From Polytrichum commune (taxonomy: Eukaryota; Streptophyta; Polytrichopsida; Polytrichales; Polytrichaceae): a stretch of 64,000 nucleotides of DNA. Of this stretch, positions 33,960 to 45,594 are shown one piece after another. The translations under genes were made by a program, and so were the position numbers. Each line of letters opens with the position of its first letter. The first letter of the stretch is position 1. The notes beneath the pieces were generated by a model. The model saw nothing but the letters and a program-made list of their open reading frames with translations, was not told where the DNA came from and did no database searches. The stretch covers positions 436,001 to 500,000 of the forward strand of contig OX485809.1 in NCBI GenBank assembly GCA_950295325.1, given 5' to 3'.

Positions 33960-34690
33960 CAGATTAGCAGTTCACCAGTGTTAGACCAGAAGTTAATAGT
34001 GTTCGATTGGGAGTTAACCAAATGTTGGGACAGAAGTTAATCAATTATTACATTAGGGTTAACAATGTTAGATTTAAAGTTAACCAGTGATTAGATTAGA
34101 ATTAACCAATAATTAAATTAGAGTTAACAGTGTCAGTTTGGAAAATTAACCAGTGTTAGAGGAAAAATTAATCCAACATGAAGGAAGCCAGCAAGAACGG
34201 CACCGACAAATCTAAAGCTACATTACCAAACAATAGCATCGTAAGACTGGGTTTGATCGGAGAACTGGGCCAGCAATCGAAGAACCATGAAGAAGACAAC
34301 AACTCGGTAAAGGAACAGACAAAGAGACAAACTTGGTTAGCCAAAGGTGATGAGTCAAATCTGTCAATAAGTGCAAAACATTTAAAAGTTTGGAACAACG
34401 CAGTGCAACTTTGTTTACGAGTGATCTGTCAGTAAGATTCGGTTAGGAAGACGAAATTCCCCGAAAGAGCTCGGCCTCGCACAAACACCAACCTTCACCA
34501 AAAAGATGTCAACATCTCTTTTTCAGTATTTCCAACACCCACAAATGAGTAGGGCAGAGCAAGTAGAACAGAGCAAGATGGCCAAAAGTTAACAGTGTTA
34601 GATTAGTAGTAACCAAAGTTAGGTTAACAAAAATAGGTTAGCAATTAACAGAGTTAAATTAGCCATTAATCAGCATAGGTTAACAGTTAG
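33960..34690. repeat. Degenerate GTTA-rich repeats
   Basis: Irregular short repeats of the form AGTTAACCAGTGTTAGA, spaced about 25-30 bp, at 33960-34165 and again at 34590-34690. A 75-codon frame between them (34178-34435) has no recognised domain. Confidence 0.6.
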
Positions 34691-34699
34691 TTGGGTTTA

Positions 34700-36424
34700 C
34701 AGAGGTCCAGAGGATTCCGAAGACCGACACCAGCACCGGCATCAGAATTACAAGGATTAGCTCCAACAAAAGAATCCCTGCATCCAACACAACGACATTG
34801 TGAGTCTTTAGTGTAAGAATTTTTTATTTTTTATTTTTTTAAATAAAAAAATTGACGCAGGTTCTTTGATTTACCCAGATCACTCACAAAGATGCAATAT
34901 CACATTGATGGGTAGACAACTGGAGAGATAAAAAAAAACGAGAAAGACATCATGCATCACATCAAAGATTGAGGCATCACCCTATTGTCTCCCATGCAAC
35001 ACAATGACTAGGGAATTACCCTCTACAATGGGTAACGACAAAAACAATCACCAAAATCCTTCCTTGATTAATCAATTCGTTCACTTTGTAGAATTGCATA
35101 CTTAAAGCAATTCGCTCTTCCCCTGCAAGTTAGCACTCACACTCGACCGTGACTCCAACTTGCGTCAACAATTTAGCACTTGTCTAACTAAACAAATTTT
35201 AACTCTAAAGGCATTGACTTCCCAAGACCCTAACTTGGAAACTCACCCCGAGGTGAGTGTCAAAGTTGATTCTTCCTAAAATTAATTATCCCTCTAAGAT
35301 TTAGTGAACTAATGGTCATCCTATTAATGTGATGTCCTTATGTCATTCCAAGAAGGTTTAGGAGCTTACCTCAAGCTGCGTTCCTTCCTCAAAACAAAGT
35401 TCATAAATGAAATTGCAATTCATCCCAAAGAAAAGAAATTCAACCAACTTAGCCAATGATAAAAATCAAAACCCAAGTGAGGTACTCACCTTGCACCAAA
35501 CACTCCTTCTTCACTCTCAAGTTCGTGCCTCCAAGCTTCAATCCCTAATCCCGCTTCACTCCCGGCAGACGCACCATTTATGTCAGCCATGAACCCCCAC
35601 CCTTATGCGTCGTAGTCCGGGTGAGAGCCTATGGCTCATATATTATTGCTTGATCCCCCTAGCCTCAAAACCCAATTGCTCATGTTCATGCTCAACCCCC
35701 TATGCTCTTCCAATGGTAATATTGAACACACAAATTTTTATTCAAAGATCACAAGTGACAAGTATTTAGAAATACTCCGCTCCTTTGGAGTCATTGCCAC
35801 ATACATGCACTCTTTTAGATCTTCCTCTTATTGCACTAAAAAACCACAACCCTACCACAATGTACTATCCTAAATGTGCATCATAGCCAACACTAAGATC
35901 AACCATTAGCTTGGCCTCCCTTACAGCCACAACTCCACCCATCACTTCATATGAATACACGTAAACACCAACCCCACCCCTTATTACCATTCACCCACTA
36001 ACCTAACATGGCTCCCAATTGTTCTGGTTCTAGGTGTTCACTGCCCGGTGTTGGCTGGCCGCCTCCTCATTTCCACGGCTGCCCCAGTTGCTACTGATCA
36101 CCTAACTGTCCCAGCCGACTGCCGTGTGTACACCAAGCTTCATGATCTTTGCGGAAGCTCCCAGGCCACCGTCTCCCAGGCTTTGCTCCTAGTTTCGGGA
36201 CATCCACCCTTCACTGATGCCGCAGCCCTTGCAACTCATTGCTAATCTCCTAGCTCATGGCCGCCCAACTCGATGATTCCCTCTCCACTGTTCTCGCATC
36301 AACTCAAACTGATCACACAGCTGCCCACCCGCGGATTGAGCAAAGTGGATTGCAGCCCAAGCAAATTCAAATGCCGCAGTTTACTCCTAGAGATCTCTCA
36401 CGATTTTCTTCATTCTTCAATTCA
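34700..36424. other. Non-coding stretch with pyrimidine-rich segment
   Basis: No gene that I can name. Near 35600 the sequence CACCCTTATGCGTCGTAGTC followed by CGGGTG closely resembles CACCCTTAATTGCGTCCTAG then TCCGGGTGG at 50761-50785; both precede C-rich, Ser/Pro-coding-like stretches (36010-36420 and 50960-51740), so they may be related retroelement or gene relics. Confidence 0.35.
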
Positions 36425-36931
36425 CCCGGGTACGCAACTCCCATATTATACGTAGGGGGCATCGTACTTAAAACAGCTTAGAGGACGGCTTTTGTAAAAA
36501 TTATATCAAATTATATCAAAATTAAATGATCAAAAAATTGGGTGAAGACCAAATTAAATAAAATGAGATGAAAAAAAAAATTGGGTTGCATATTTATTAA
36601 GCCTCCCATTAAAATTATAAACCACGAATAGTTGCCTCCCATTAAAATTATAATTCATTCACAATGTTAAAATTTTATTAAAAAGTCCAAAAAGTTGGGT
36701 AGTTTGACCTATGGTACATGTATTAAAAAATCATATAATTAGATTTTTAATGCAATTATATGCTTCAAAATATATTAATTTCTTATATAGAATTACATTT
36801 TTGGATTCCTTGTTAGAAGGGCTACAAGGGTTTCCTACATTAAAAACAAATTGTATCACTCCATATTGGACTAAAATGCATTATAAGTGATTATAATCAT
36901 AACCATATAATACGGGAGTTGCGTGCCCGAG
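36425..36931. mobile_element. Inverted-repeat element, 507 bp
   Basis: Left end CCCGGGTACGCAACTCCC and right end, read inward, CTCGGGCACGCAACTCCC; similarity continues for about 27 bp. Flanked by TTCA on both sides (36421-36424, 36932-36935). The interior is AT-rich without ORFs. Collapsing the site joins two open stretches in one frame, so it interrupted a formerly longer ORF or relic. The superfamily is unclear because the duplication is short. Confidence 0.65.
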
Positions 36932-36935
36932 TTCA

Positions 36936-38188
36936 TTCAATCCCAATGTGAATCTGGAGTAGCCGCTCAAGAATTCGGCTCCGATTCTAAGGCCGCAATC
37001 CCTCAGAAGCCTCTTGTGCCGTCGGCAGCCCATCTTCACAAGCTCAATCTCCCTCACATGAGCTCCCCTGTTCCGCATCTAAGTTGCAACCCAATACTCT
37101 TCAACTCCCGATGCCTGAACTCTCAGCTCGCCCACCCAGCAACGCTAAAGTCACCGATGTAATTCCATTCCCCTCCCAGTCCATTCATTCAATGTAATAC
37201 CTGCTGCCCTTGGGAGAATGCAGCCATTTCTTGCCTCAAGCGGCGGCTCCCCCTGCCTCCTTGGTTCTTCAGAGAGAGAAAAAAGAAGAACAACCTCACC
37301 TCGCATACCAGAGATTCCCGGCCCCTCGATCCGAGGATCCAGTGCCCAATCCAAATATTGGGGACCCCCCCTCCTAAAACGGACACTGGCTTAAGCCTAA
37401 CGACCAACCCGTTGACGTCAAGCCCCTTGAACAAGACATTTTACCAACTTTAATAAAACTAATTAAACTCATTTTCTATCTCCCTCACTAAATAACATAA
37501 GCATACAACTTAACACAACAAGGTCTAAATCCCAACCCAATCTAACTCCCAACTAACTAAACAATTACTAACTCTAACGTTTTGATGTTTTTAAAGTTTA
37601 AGTTGAGTTGTGGGCACGAAATCGCGCTCACAGCATCCCATGATTACATTCTCAGTGCTCACATGAACGAACACACAATGTTTTTTAATGTTATGTTTGT
37701 GCACCATCAGGTTGGTCTAATTTCTTATCTTGCCCTGCACCTGAATCTTGAAGATGAAGTTAGCATTTTGTCTGTCTGCATGCAAAGGTAGTCTAAGAGG
37801 AGATGCACTGCATCAATTGTTAGTTGAACTATTTTCTCATTGTCTGTCATTGATCAATTTCTCATTGTCAAATTATTTTAAGTATTGTTGCGTTTGGGAT
37901 GTGCCATTCAATTCAACCACAATTGGCTAAGACCTTTATGTTTGGGATATGCATCCAAGAGTCTATCTAGATATAAAATAAGATGGCTATTTATCGATTC
38001 GTTAATTTTATTCAATACAAAACCGAAAATACAAAATAATTGTGAATTTGTGTCATTGAAATATTGTGTTTGGCATAGTTTTGATTATCATCTAGATAAT
38101 TTCTATATTTAGAAACATATGGATTTTTAAAACATTATATTGCCATTGTTCCCCATGTTCCCTACGTTTACAATATTCGCATCCGAAA
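36936..38188. other. Spacer upstream of duplication copy 2
   Basis: C-rich to about 37430, then AT-rich. 37600-37870 is the inverted relative of 14560-14790. No gene recognised. Confidence 0.4.
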
Positions 38189-39644
38189 CTATGAGTCCAA
38201 TTTATTTTGAGACTTTCCAATCATGTCTCCGAATAATGAATATAGTGCTCCAAGTCCAAGAATGGATACAATCATAGCAATTGCGATACCAACTATTGCC
38301 CCAGCGCTAAGTAAGCTACTAGTACCACTCGCCGTTGTTGGTACTGGCTGCCCCTTCAATGGAGGTGAGGTTGGTGCATGTGGTCCTGGAGGACTGGTTG
38401 GAGGCAGACGCATTGATGGTGGCGGTGGTGATGTCGGTGCATTAGTAGTAGGTGATGGTGCTGCCGGTGGAGGTACACTAGCAGGATCATATACAATTGC
38501 GTCAAATTTCATGCCCGCCATGCAATTGGTGGCATTAGCTTCTACAAAGAGGTATGATTGTGGGTATGTGTTACTAACAGGGAAAGGGCCCACTGTCAAC
38601 ACATAACCACCATAGCCATAAAAATATGCTAAGGGATAGGAACTGTTACACGTAGAATAATCTAGTGTTGTAACATCGTATACGTAACCATCCGTTACTC
38701 GATCAAACCCTGCAACCAAAAAGAAATGCCATACGTTATAGATCTCCATATATTAATGCCTAAAGGACTACATCGTTTATAGTATATAGTGTCGCTTGCA
38801 TAAGGTTAGTGTCATTTTACTCTATTTTGTGATGTATGGCATACGCTAGGCTACACTAATGATCAACAACTTCATCATGATTAGTGTCACCTCAATGCAC
38901 TTGGCATTCAAGTGCTAATGTCTTGGTATGGGACATATGTTCAACAAGTTACGAGGTGTATGCATACAACTTGACTAAAAGTGTAGACAAATGACAATTG
39001 GCATTAGTATGCTCAAGAATATCTTCCTCATGCATATTGTATTATAAACATTTGACACTTGCCATTATGGAGGAAGCTCAATTTTAATATTTTCTCTACA
39101 TAAATTTACTAAATTTTTTTTATCATGTCAAGTATCCCAATGTGCTACACCAAATGCCATAATGTACATAACTTTCCACTTCATAAGGTTACTCATTTGA
39201 CGAACAATATGGTGTTAGTGAGCGTGGCACTTTGGGACCCCTAGGCATCTAGTTTAGACTTTAGGTTGTTCGCCAATAGTGTGCGTGACACTAAACAACG
39301 TAAACAATATACACTTACATGAATTTTAGTTACACTTCCTATTTGGAATTACACATGATTCACTCTACGACTCATTTTTTACCGACATAAATGTTACACG
39401 AATTATCCAGAGCCTAGGGAAGAAGTTTTCGGTTGCTGTGTAACTTACAGAGACAGTCTCCAGGTAGAAATTGAATGCTTGCTGACCAGTTTTGATACAA
39501 GTCTGAATTGTTAGGAATGGTCCACAGCATCCCAGCACCACCCACTTCAAAATATCGTGAGCAATTTTGTTGAGCAAATGCTCCTGTGACCGGTCCAAGT
39601 ACAAGGATGAGATTCACCAGCAAAAACACGTCCAATCGCTCCAT
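38189..39644 (-). CDS. Phytocyanin / early nodulin-like (ENODL) protein, copy 2
   Basis: Two exons on the minus strand, 39644-39449 and 38709-38189, with the same donor GTAAGT and acceptor TTGCAG as copy 1, giving about 238 residues. Signal peptide MERLDVFLLVNLIL, phytocyanin domain with RYFEVGGAG, WSASIQFLPGD, YSTC, GPFPVSNTYPQSYLF, NCMAGMKF, proline-rich linker and C-terminal hydrophobic segment (GIAIAMIVSILGLGALY) followed by a short polar tail. Copper ligands are missing as in copy 1 (YDV, YLFV, NC). Both copies keep open frames and conserved cysteines despite substitutions, so both may be functional. Confidence 0.8.
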
Positions 39645-40655
39645 CCTCCGACCACAGATCCAAGCGCCCGCAATGGTCATTGTGATGAAACTTTGTGTGA
39701 CCTATTTCTGGATGAAATGCAACACCAGTTGTGCAGCCTGCAGCTCATTCGTAATTTGCAAACTCCTTTCGAATCTCTGCGATGTAGGACAACATAAAAG
39801 CATGGTTCAGATGCACACCAAAGTGGAGGCACTCTATTAATCGTCCTCAAGCACCCCTCTCTCGTTTCTCAGGTGCTGTTAGATTTTTTGCAATGAAATA
39901 ATGAAGTGAATGACTTCTATACGAGGACGTTTATAAGGACAAATGAACAATTGTCCGAGCTTAACGTTGGACGCTGCAAGGTGGGACCCCCACATTGCCA
40001 AAAGAATCCAGATCATACTGCAATTGGACACAATGCTTAGAGCTGTTTTGATTTAAGCAGCTATGTCATAAACTACTCGAACTACGTGGATGCATGGTGA
40101 GATGACAAAACTTCCCACAGGTTGACAAAACCTCCATCTAAAGATTTATTGAGAAACAATGTCATCATGCAAGTAACTGCAAATTCAATTTGAACACTGG
40201 TGCAGACTGCAGTGTACGTTGTACTGCTGCGTTTCGGGATAAAAACCATAGCAAGATAGAAAAGGAAAACTACTGATTCAACGTTTGTATGTACACATCT
40301 AGAGGTAATTCGTACTGTCTCCGCAACAACGGCACTACAGAGCTAACGGACCATAGAACCAACAGTGGAAGAACGGATTGGAACACTATCTAGAGCGCCC
40401 AATGTTGGCATAGATAACTATGCTTAGGATCAAGTTCACTTTGAGGGGTGTTTTGGATCCATGGGGTGCATTGAAGAGTGCCCGCTGATCTATCGTTTTG
40501 TGATCCCGGTGGCCTTGTATTTTTCTGGCATTGGGATACGCTTATTCGAACTGGCAAATAAATAACAAACACACAACGGCGCTAGAGAGATATAATGCCA
40601 GCCTGCAGTGAGAGCCGACTGATGTTCACCCTAGATCAACGTCACAAACTTCAAT

Positions 40656-40985
40656 TTGAAAATCCGAGACAGATTTACGAGCATGGCTGAGGGGCGCCAA
40701 GGTCTACTGCTTCCTGTTGGAAGTGGTCACCTCTTGTTGGAAAAGCTTGACTTGAATTCTTCTGACAAATGTGAAACTGGCGATGGATGTTGCGGATTGT
40801 TTGCCTTCTCTCCAGCTCCCAGCATGAGCATCAATGTCATGAAATGGACTTTGAGAATCGGCAACACGTTCCGCTCCGGACTTAGACCGGTTAGAAGCAA
40901 GCATGACGCAGCTCTAAGAACTGAAAGATCGACTCTGGTGGGTAGACGACCTTTGACCAGCAGGTCCGTTACCCCTGATCTATGA
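40656..40985 (+). other. Duplicated open frame, doubtful coding, copy 2
   Basis: Partner of 19654-19983, with the same length and frame but several amino-acid changes (GLFAFSPAP, RIGNTFRSGLRPVRS). Coding status unproven. Confidence 0.25.
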
Positions 40986-41319
40986 AAGATGTGGTCCTCA
41001 GAAATCTATTATATGCTACGTGAAGGATCTTGTAGAAAAAGGGGCTCGTGGTGACCATCTAACTTAAGTAATTCAATAGTTAAACTAATTTCTACGAACT
41101 GCGGACAACATGTGATGAGCATCTTGGTGGATTTAGCCTCTAACTTGCACTTGAGAAGGTACTTCTAACAGCTAATTCGACAGTGCTCGCACATGCATGG
41201 CGGTCGTGGCCACAGTGCAGCCTCCCATTACATTGTCATATTGAGCATTAATTAATTGGCACCCTGTTTCCTTCTTTTTTTTTTCTTTTTTTTTTTTGGC
41301 TCCCTGTTTCCAGCAACCA

Positions 41320-41759
41320 GCGATTCCAATGCTAGGATCGGATCAACTTGTCTGTACTATGCCGGTATTCAGGAACATATGCATGCCAAGTTGGAACCCA
41401 TGCTGATTTCTCAAGTGGACTTTGAAGAACTTGTGGCTTTCCTTGTGCAACTCGCTCCGAGTTCAGAGGCTTCCATCTACAGCAGGCAGCTGAGGTTTAA
41501 CTACCATATACGTTATTTTGAGGATGATCACACGCTGTGCACCACAATGGACGGGAAGAACCGACCGCTTGTTACAGATGAACCGGGTGAAGTCCAAGAC
41601 TTCCGGAAAATTACCGATCACTTGAAAAGCATCTATAGAATTCAAACCTCAAATCAAAGAAAAAACGATCTTTATGTATTTGGCGTTGGCATTTTCGCCT
41701 TCTGTCTCAAACAAAACAAAAACAACGGAAAGATCACAACATGTAACCTGTTGGACTAG
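41320..41759 (+). other. Conserved duplicated open frame (hypothetical), copy 2
   Basis: Partner of 21110-21529. The frame is open from SNARIGSTCLYYAGIQ through QLAPSSEASIYSRQLRFNYH and FRKITDHLKSIYRIQ to LYVFGVGIFAFCLKQN. Family not recognised. The two-base indel relative to copy 1 near 41640 changes the C-terminal frame. Confidence 0.35.
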
Positions 41760-42154
41760 GAAAGGTTGTGCCCAAAAATCTCGTCGTACATTGGTGGACT
41801 ACATACAATGAAGGGATGTTTGTAGAAACAAGATTTTATTTTTATCTTCACAAGCTGTATTTCAACGACTGGCTAATTAAACTGTAAACTGTACATTGAT
41901 CACATATAAATATTACCTAGACGATCAACCATTGCCGCCATCAAAATCGACAGAGAAAAACTTGCAAAATAGTTGGTCAAGAGTGTTTCAAGTTGCTACT
42001 CAACGTGGCTCCATAAACTTTTTCCCCAAGGGTTGAATGGCCAACTTGCATTGTAGTAATGGGGACAACCTTTTCTAACTTACTAATGGTAAAGATGAGG
42101 TGCGAATGATGGTTTCTAATAATGTTAACTTCCTTCTAAGTGTAAAAGTTTGAT

Positions 42155-43748
42155 GAAGGTGAGGGAAGGGAGTGTTGAGATTTGTTTGTGGAGATTTGTA
42201 GTGTAGGAGGTCCAGCACCAATTGACTTGGTTGTGAATTCCAATTGAATTGCCATAAATGTTATTACTCTCTAAAGACATTTGCATGGTGATCCTTTTAT
42301 TCTGAACCGACTTTCACAAGTAGAGGCATTTTTTCTTATTTCCTTTGTTTGTCATATATATAGTTTGGGTTAACATTAATGAATTTTAATGTGGCATGTT
42401 CTTGAAAATTAAAGAGCTCAAAAGGTTTGACTCATTATGACAATGACTACAGTGCAAAATATAGGTCTCATCTGCATAGTTTGGGATGCCATTGTTGTGA
42501 GCATGGGGAACATAACATTATTCATATTCCTACATGAACAATATATATTGGTCTAAATGGAGTTCAAATATCAATCAAAATCAAACATATACTCCACGCG
42601 ATTTTTCAATAACACAAAATTATCTTGTTGGAGTTGTGCCAAAAATAATTATCAAATCCAAAAATAGCTTTCACTTTATTATTATAGAAATGGATGACGC
42701 ATCCCAGACCTATATATATCATCGAGAAACCCTAAAACAAGAAGTCTATAAAATGTGTTTATTTTTTCCAATAACCCTGATTATATTAATGGGGCTAGTT
42801 GGAACAAAAGTGGGGGACAACAATGCCTTTAGCAACCCAATTACATTCTTGTTGATTTGATGCCAAAATCAATTTCAAATAGCTCAAAGTAGTCTATTTG
42901 AACTCGTTTTGGATAAAATTAACCATAATCCTATAGGGGGTAGGCTTTTGATCTACATGAATGAGACATAAGCTTGTATGGAAGTATCTTCATGCATTGT
43001 GATGAAGGTAGGAAATAAGAATGTGTGTGCATGGCTTTGTCAATGTGATCTAGAGTGACTGTTAGAGACAAACGTTTCAAATAATTTGAACCAAAAATAA
43101 AACTAGAATGGGCATGCAACCAATCACCTTGATGTTAGCATAGCATTGGCTTGACAAGGTCAAATTAGATTACATGAGCACCATAGATTGGCTACACCAT
43201 AAAACTTAGCTACTGATAGCATGCACAAGCACTATTTTGAGGGTTTAAATTTAAATTTTAGCATAAGTGTGGCTAGCATAAGACTAGAAATAACTTGTGG
43301 CATGAATAGGAAAAAAACACTAAAATATATGCTTTAAGCTTTAAATGCAAGTACTTAAGAACAAAAAGTCTCCATTTGAGCAAATAGATGTGACATTAAC
43401 ATGCATGACAATTGAGTTCATATCAATCATTAGCTTTCAAAATATTCAAAATCAAATTAGCTTTAGTATTTCGGTTGAAATGTGAGCTTAAGAGGTAGTG
43501 GAATTTGAAAGAGCATTATGTGTAAAAAGGCGTCATTGGAAGTCATTTGAGAGGCACCTACAGGATAGTAGGAATAGGTTGGCATATCACCAACTGGACC
43601 CATACTATTGCTCCATTTATTATGGGATATGGACTATTTGGTCTTGAGTTTAGACACGCCGAGCAAACACCACGATTGTTTTGGAGTTTGGAATTTACTT
43701 ACTTATTATTTATGTTTTTCTTTGTAAGCTTATATATAGGTTAACTAA
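42155..43748. other. AT-rich spacer without genes
   Basis: No domain, splice pattern or terminal repeat found. A 108-codon frame at 42534-42860 is AT-rich and unrecognised. Confidence 0.5.
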
Positions 43749-43750
43749 TA

Positions 43751-43904
43751 GCCCACCCACATTTACTAGTGTGGGCCACAAGTGAACGGTTCCTACCAAC
43801 AAGTGCCACTTTTAGAGTTGGTTTAGCCAGTGAGAGTCACTAGATGCAACCAATACTGGTACTTATTGTTCACTAGTGGCTCACACCACTAAGTGTGGGT
43901 GGGC
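43751..43904. mobile_element. Stowaway-like MITE, 154 bp
   Basis: Both ends read inward start GCCCACCCACA and stay similar for about 37 bp, to AGTGAAC. Flanked by TA on both sides (43749-43750, 43905-43906). Short size, near-palindromic structure and TA target fit Stowaway (Tc1/mariner). Confidence 0.75.
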
Positions 43905-44121
43905 TATAGGCAATGATGTACTAAGCAATCGGTGGGTAGCAATGAGAATATGTGAGGGGGAATGACATGTAGGTTGTGGGGAATTCCAAAAGTATTCACC
44001 CAATATTAGGTTATTTGCCTGGGGGCTAGACTTTTCATTGGACACCTAAATGACGTGCGTGGGTCACTATGAAATTAGACCCCCTAAATACGAGAAGTTC
44101 ATATAGAAAAACCAAATGTAT

Positions 44122-44620
44122 GGGGCGGTTTACACTATGGACCAAGAGCCATGACCAAGTAAATTAAATCATTTTCATGGTCACAGCTCTTGGCCAAGAG
44201 CCGTGACCATGAAAAATCAAAAATAGATTTTTGAGTGGCTTGGTCACTCTTGTAGTGTAAAGTGGATTTGGACCGGGACAACTTTGGGCTGATTTTTTTT
44301 AATTTCTATCCCAACGATCTACAGTAACGTCAAAAAAAATTAGGAAAAAAAATTCGGCCAATGGCTGATTTTCAGCCTTACGGCTCCCTTGATTTCCGTT
44401 GAGTCAAGCATTTTGCCTCGCCTCAACGGAAAACCCATTGGACCATGGCACATTATCCAAATGGCAGATTTTAGTAGTTTTTTGGGACCTCAAAGTTAGT
44501 GGTCATTGTCCTTTTCTCAAGGTAGTGTAAAGCCAAATGGGACCAAGAGCACTTTACTCTCCAATCACAAATTTTAGAATTTCATGGTCATGGCTCTTGG
44601 TCCATAGTGTAAACCGCCCC
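44122..44620. mobile_element. Tourist-like MITE, 499 bp
   Basis: Perfect terminal inverted repeat of about 36 bp starting GGGGCGGTTTACACTATGG, flanked by TAT on both sides. A second internal palindrome near 44180-44215 repeats the CTCTTGG/CCAAGAG motif. GG ends and a 3-bp AT-rich duplication suggest PIF/Harbinger. Confidence 0.85.
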
Positions 44621-45594
44621 TATATACACTAACGATATGCTTGAAAATGGACTCATATATTTATACTTAGCTTTGCAATTTAATTTGATAAATGCATCAA
44701 ATAATTTGTATATTTGTATATTTTGCATATTAAAAATATAAATCATGCATTCAATAGGTCTTCAATATATTTAAAAACCACTTTTACTTTCTAATGATAA
44801 ATTCATTGAACATGTTTTTTCATGCTCAACATGTATTAATCAATGATTGCATCAAATAAACATAAATAAAAGCAAAGTAACTTCGCCACAATCTAGAGAG
44901 GAAACTCAAGGGAGCTCATGAGCGCTCCAAGAGCCTCATGCTTGTAAAACTCTTGAACCCACATACACACCCTAACAAGATTGGACATGGTAATCATTGA
45001 AGACTATTACCATATGACAACAAAGGATTAATATTCAAATTGGGTGAAACTAACACATCTATTGTCAAATTTTCTTTAAACCTTAGGGCCCCCTTTGTAC
45101 ATCTACGATTACCTCAATTTTCTTCATAGCATTTTTGAATGTAAACACTAGAGATAAATAATATCTCTCCTTTATGTACACTAATGCCTCAAAAAAAACT
45201 ACCCCTTCTTACACTCATGTTTGGTTTGTACGTGGTATGAAGAATCCACTCCCCGAGGGTTCCTTGGGTAGGAGGGTAGCCCCACATTGGTTTAGGGCTT
45301 AGGGTTTAGCAAAAATAATTTATGTTATGTAGAAGAATTCAATTTGTGCACAACCTAAAAGACTATGCTTTCACTGTACTCAATCATATTATGAGTTACA
45401 ACCTTAAATTTGCGAAATAAATTTGAAGACAATAATTGGATTGACATTCGAATTCCAAACAAAATGTACAAAAAGTTCCAACCCCTAAAACAAATACATA
45501 TAGACAAGATACTTCAAGCTCATCAAGCTTACCTTGAACCAGTCTGTGCTACACCTCATACCTTTTTCCTAAATCAATACCAATATTGGCCTAA
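44621..45594. other. AT-rich spacer
   Basis: No gene recognised. The short frame from 45410 has no known domain and runs into the Harbinger-like left end. Confidence 0.45.

Larger units (their letters stand above)
38245..42154. repeat. Segmental duplication, copy 2
   Basis: Direct-orientation partner of 17245-21933. It lacks the 808-bp hAT-like insertion and instead has a T-rich stretch (41275-41300) and a small local duplication of CCCTGTTTCC. Gene order is the same in both copies. Confidence 0.93.
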
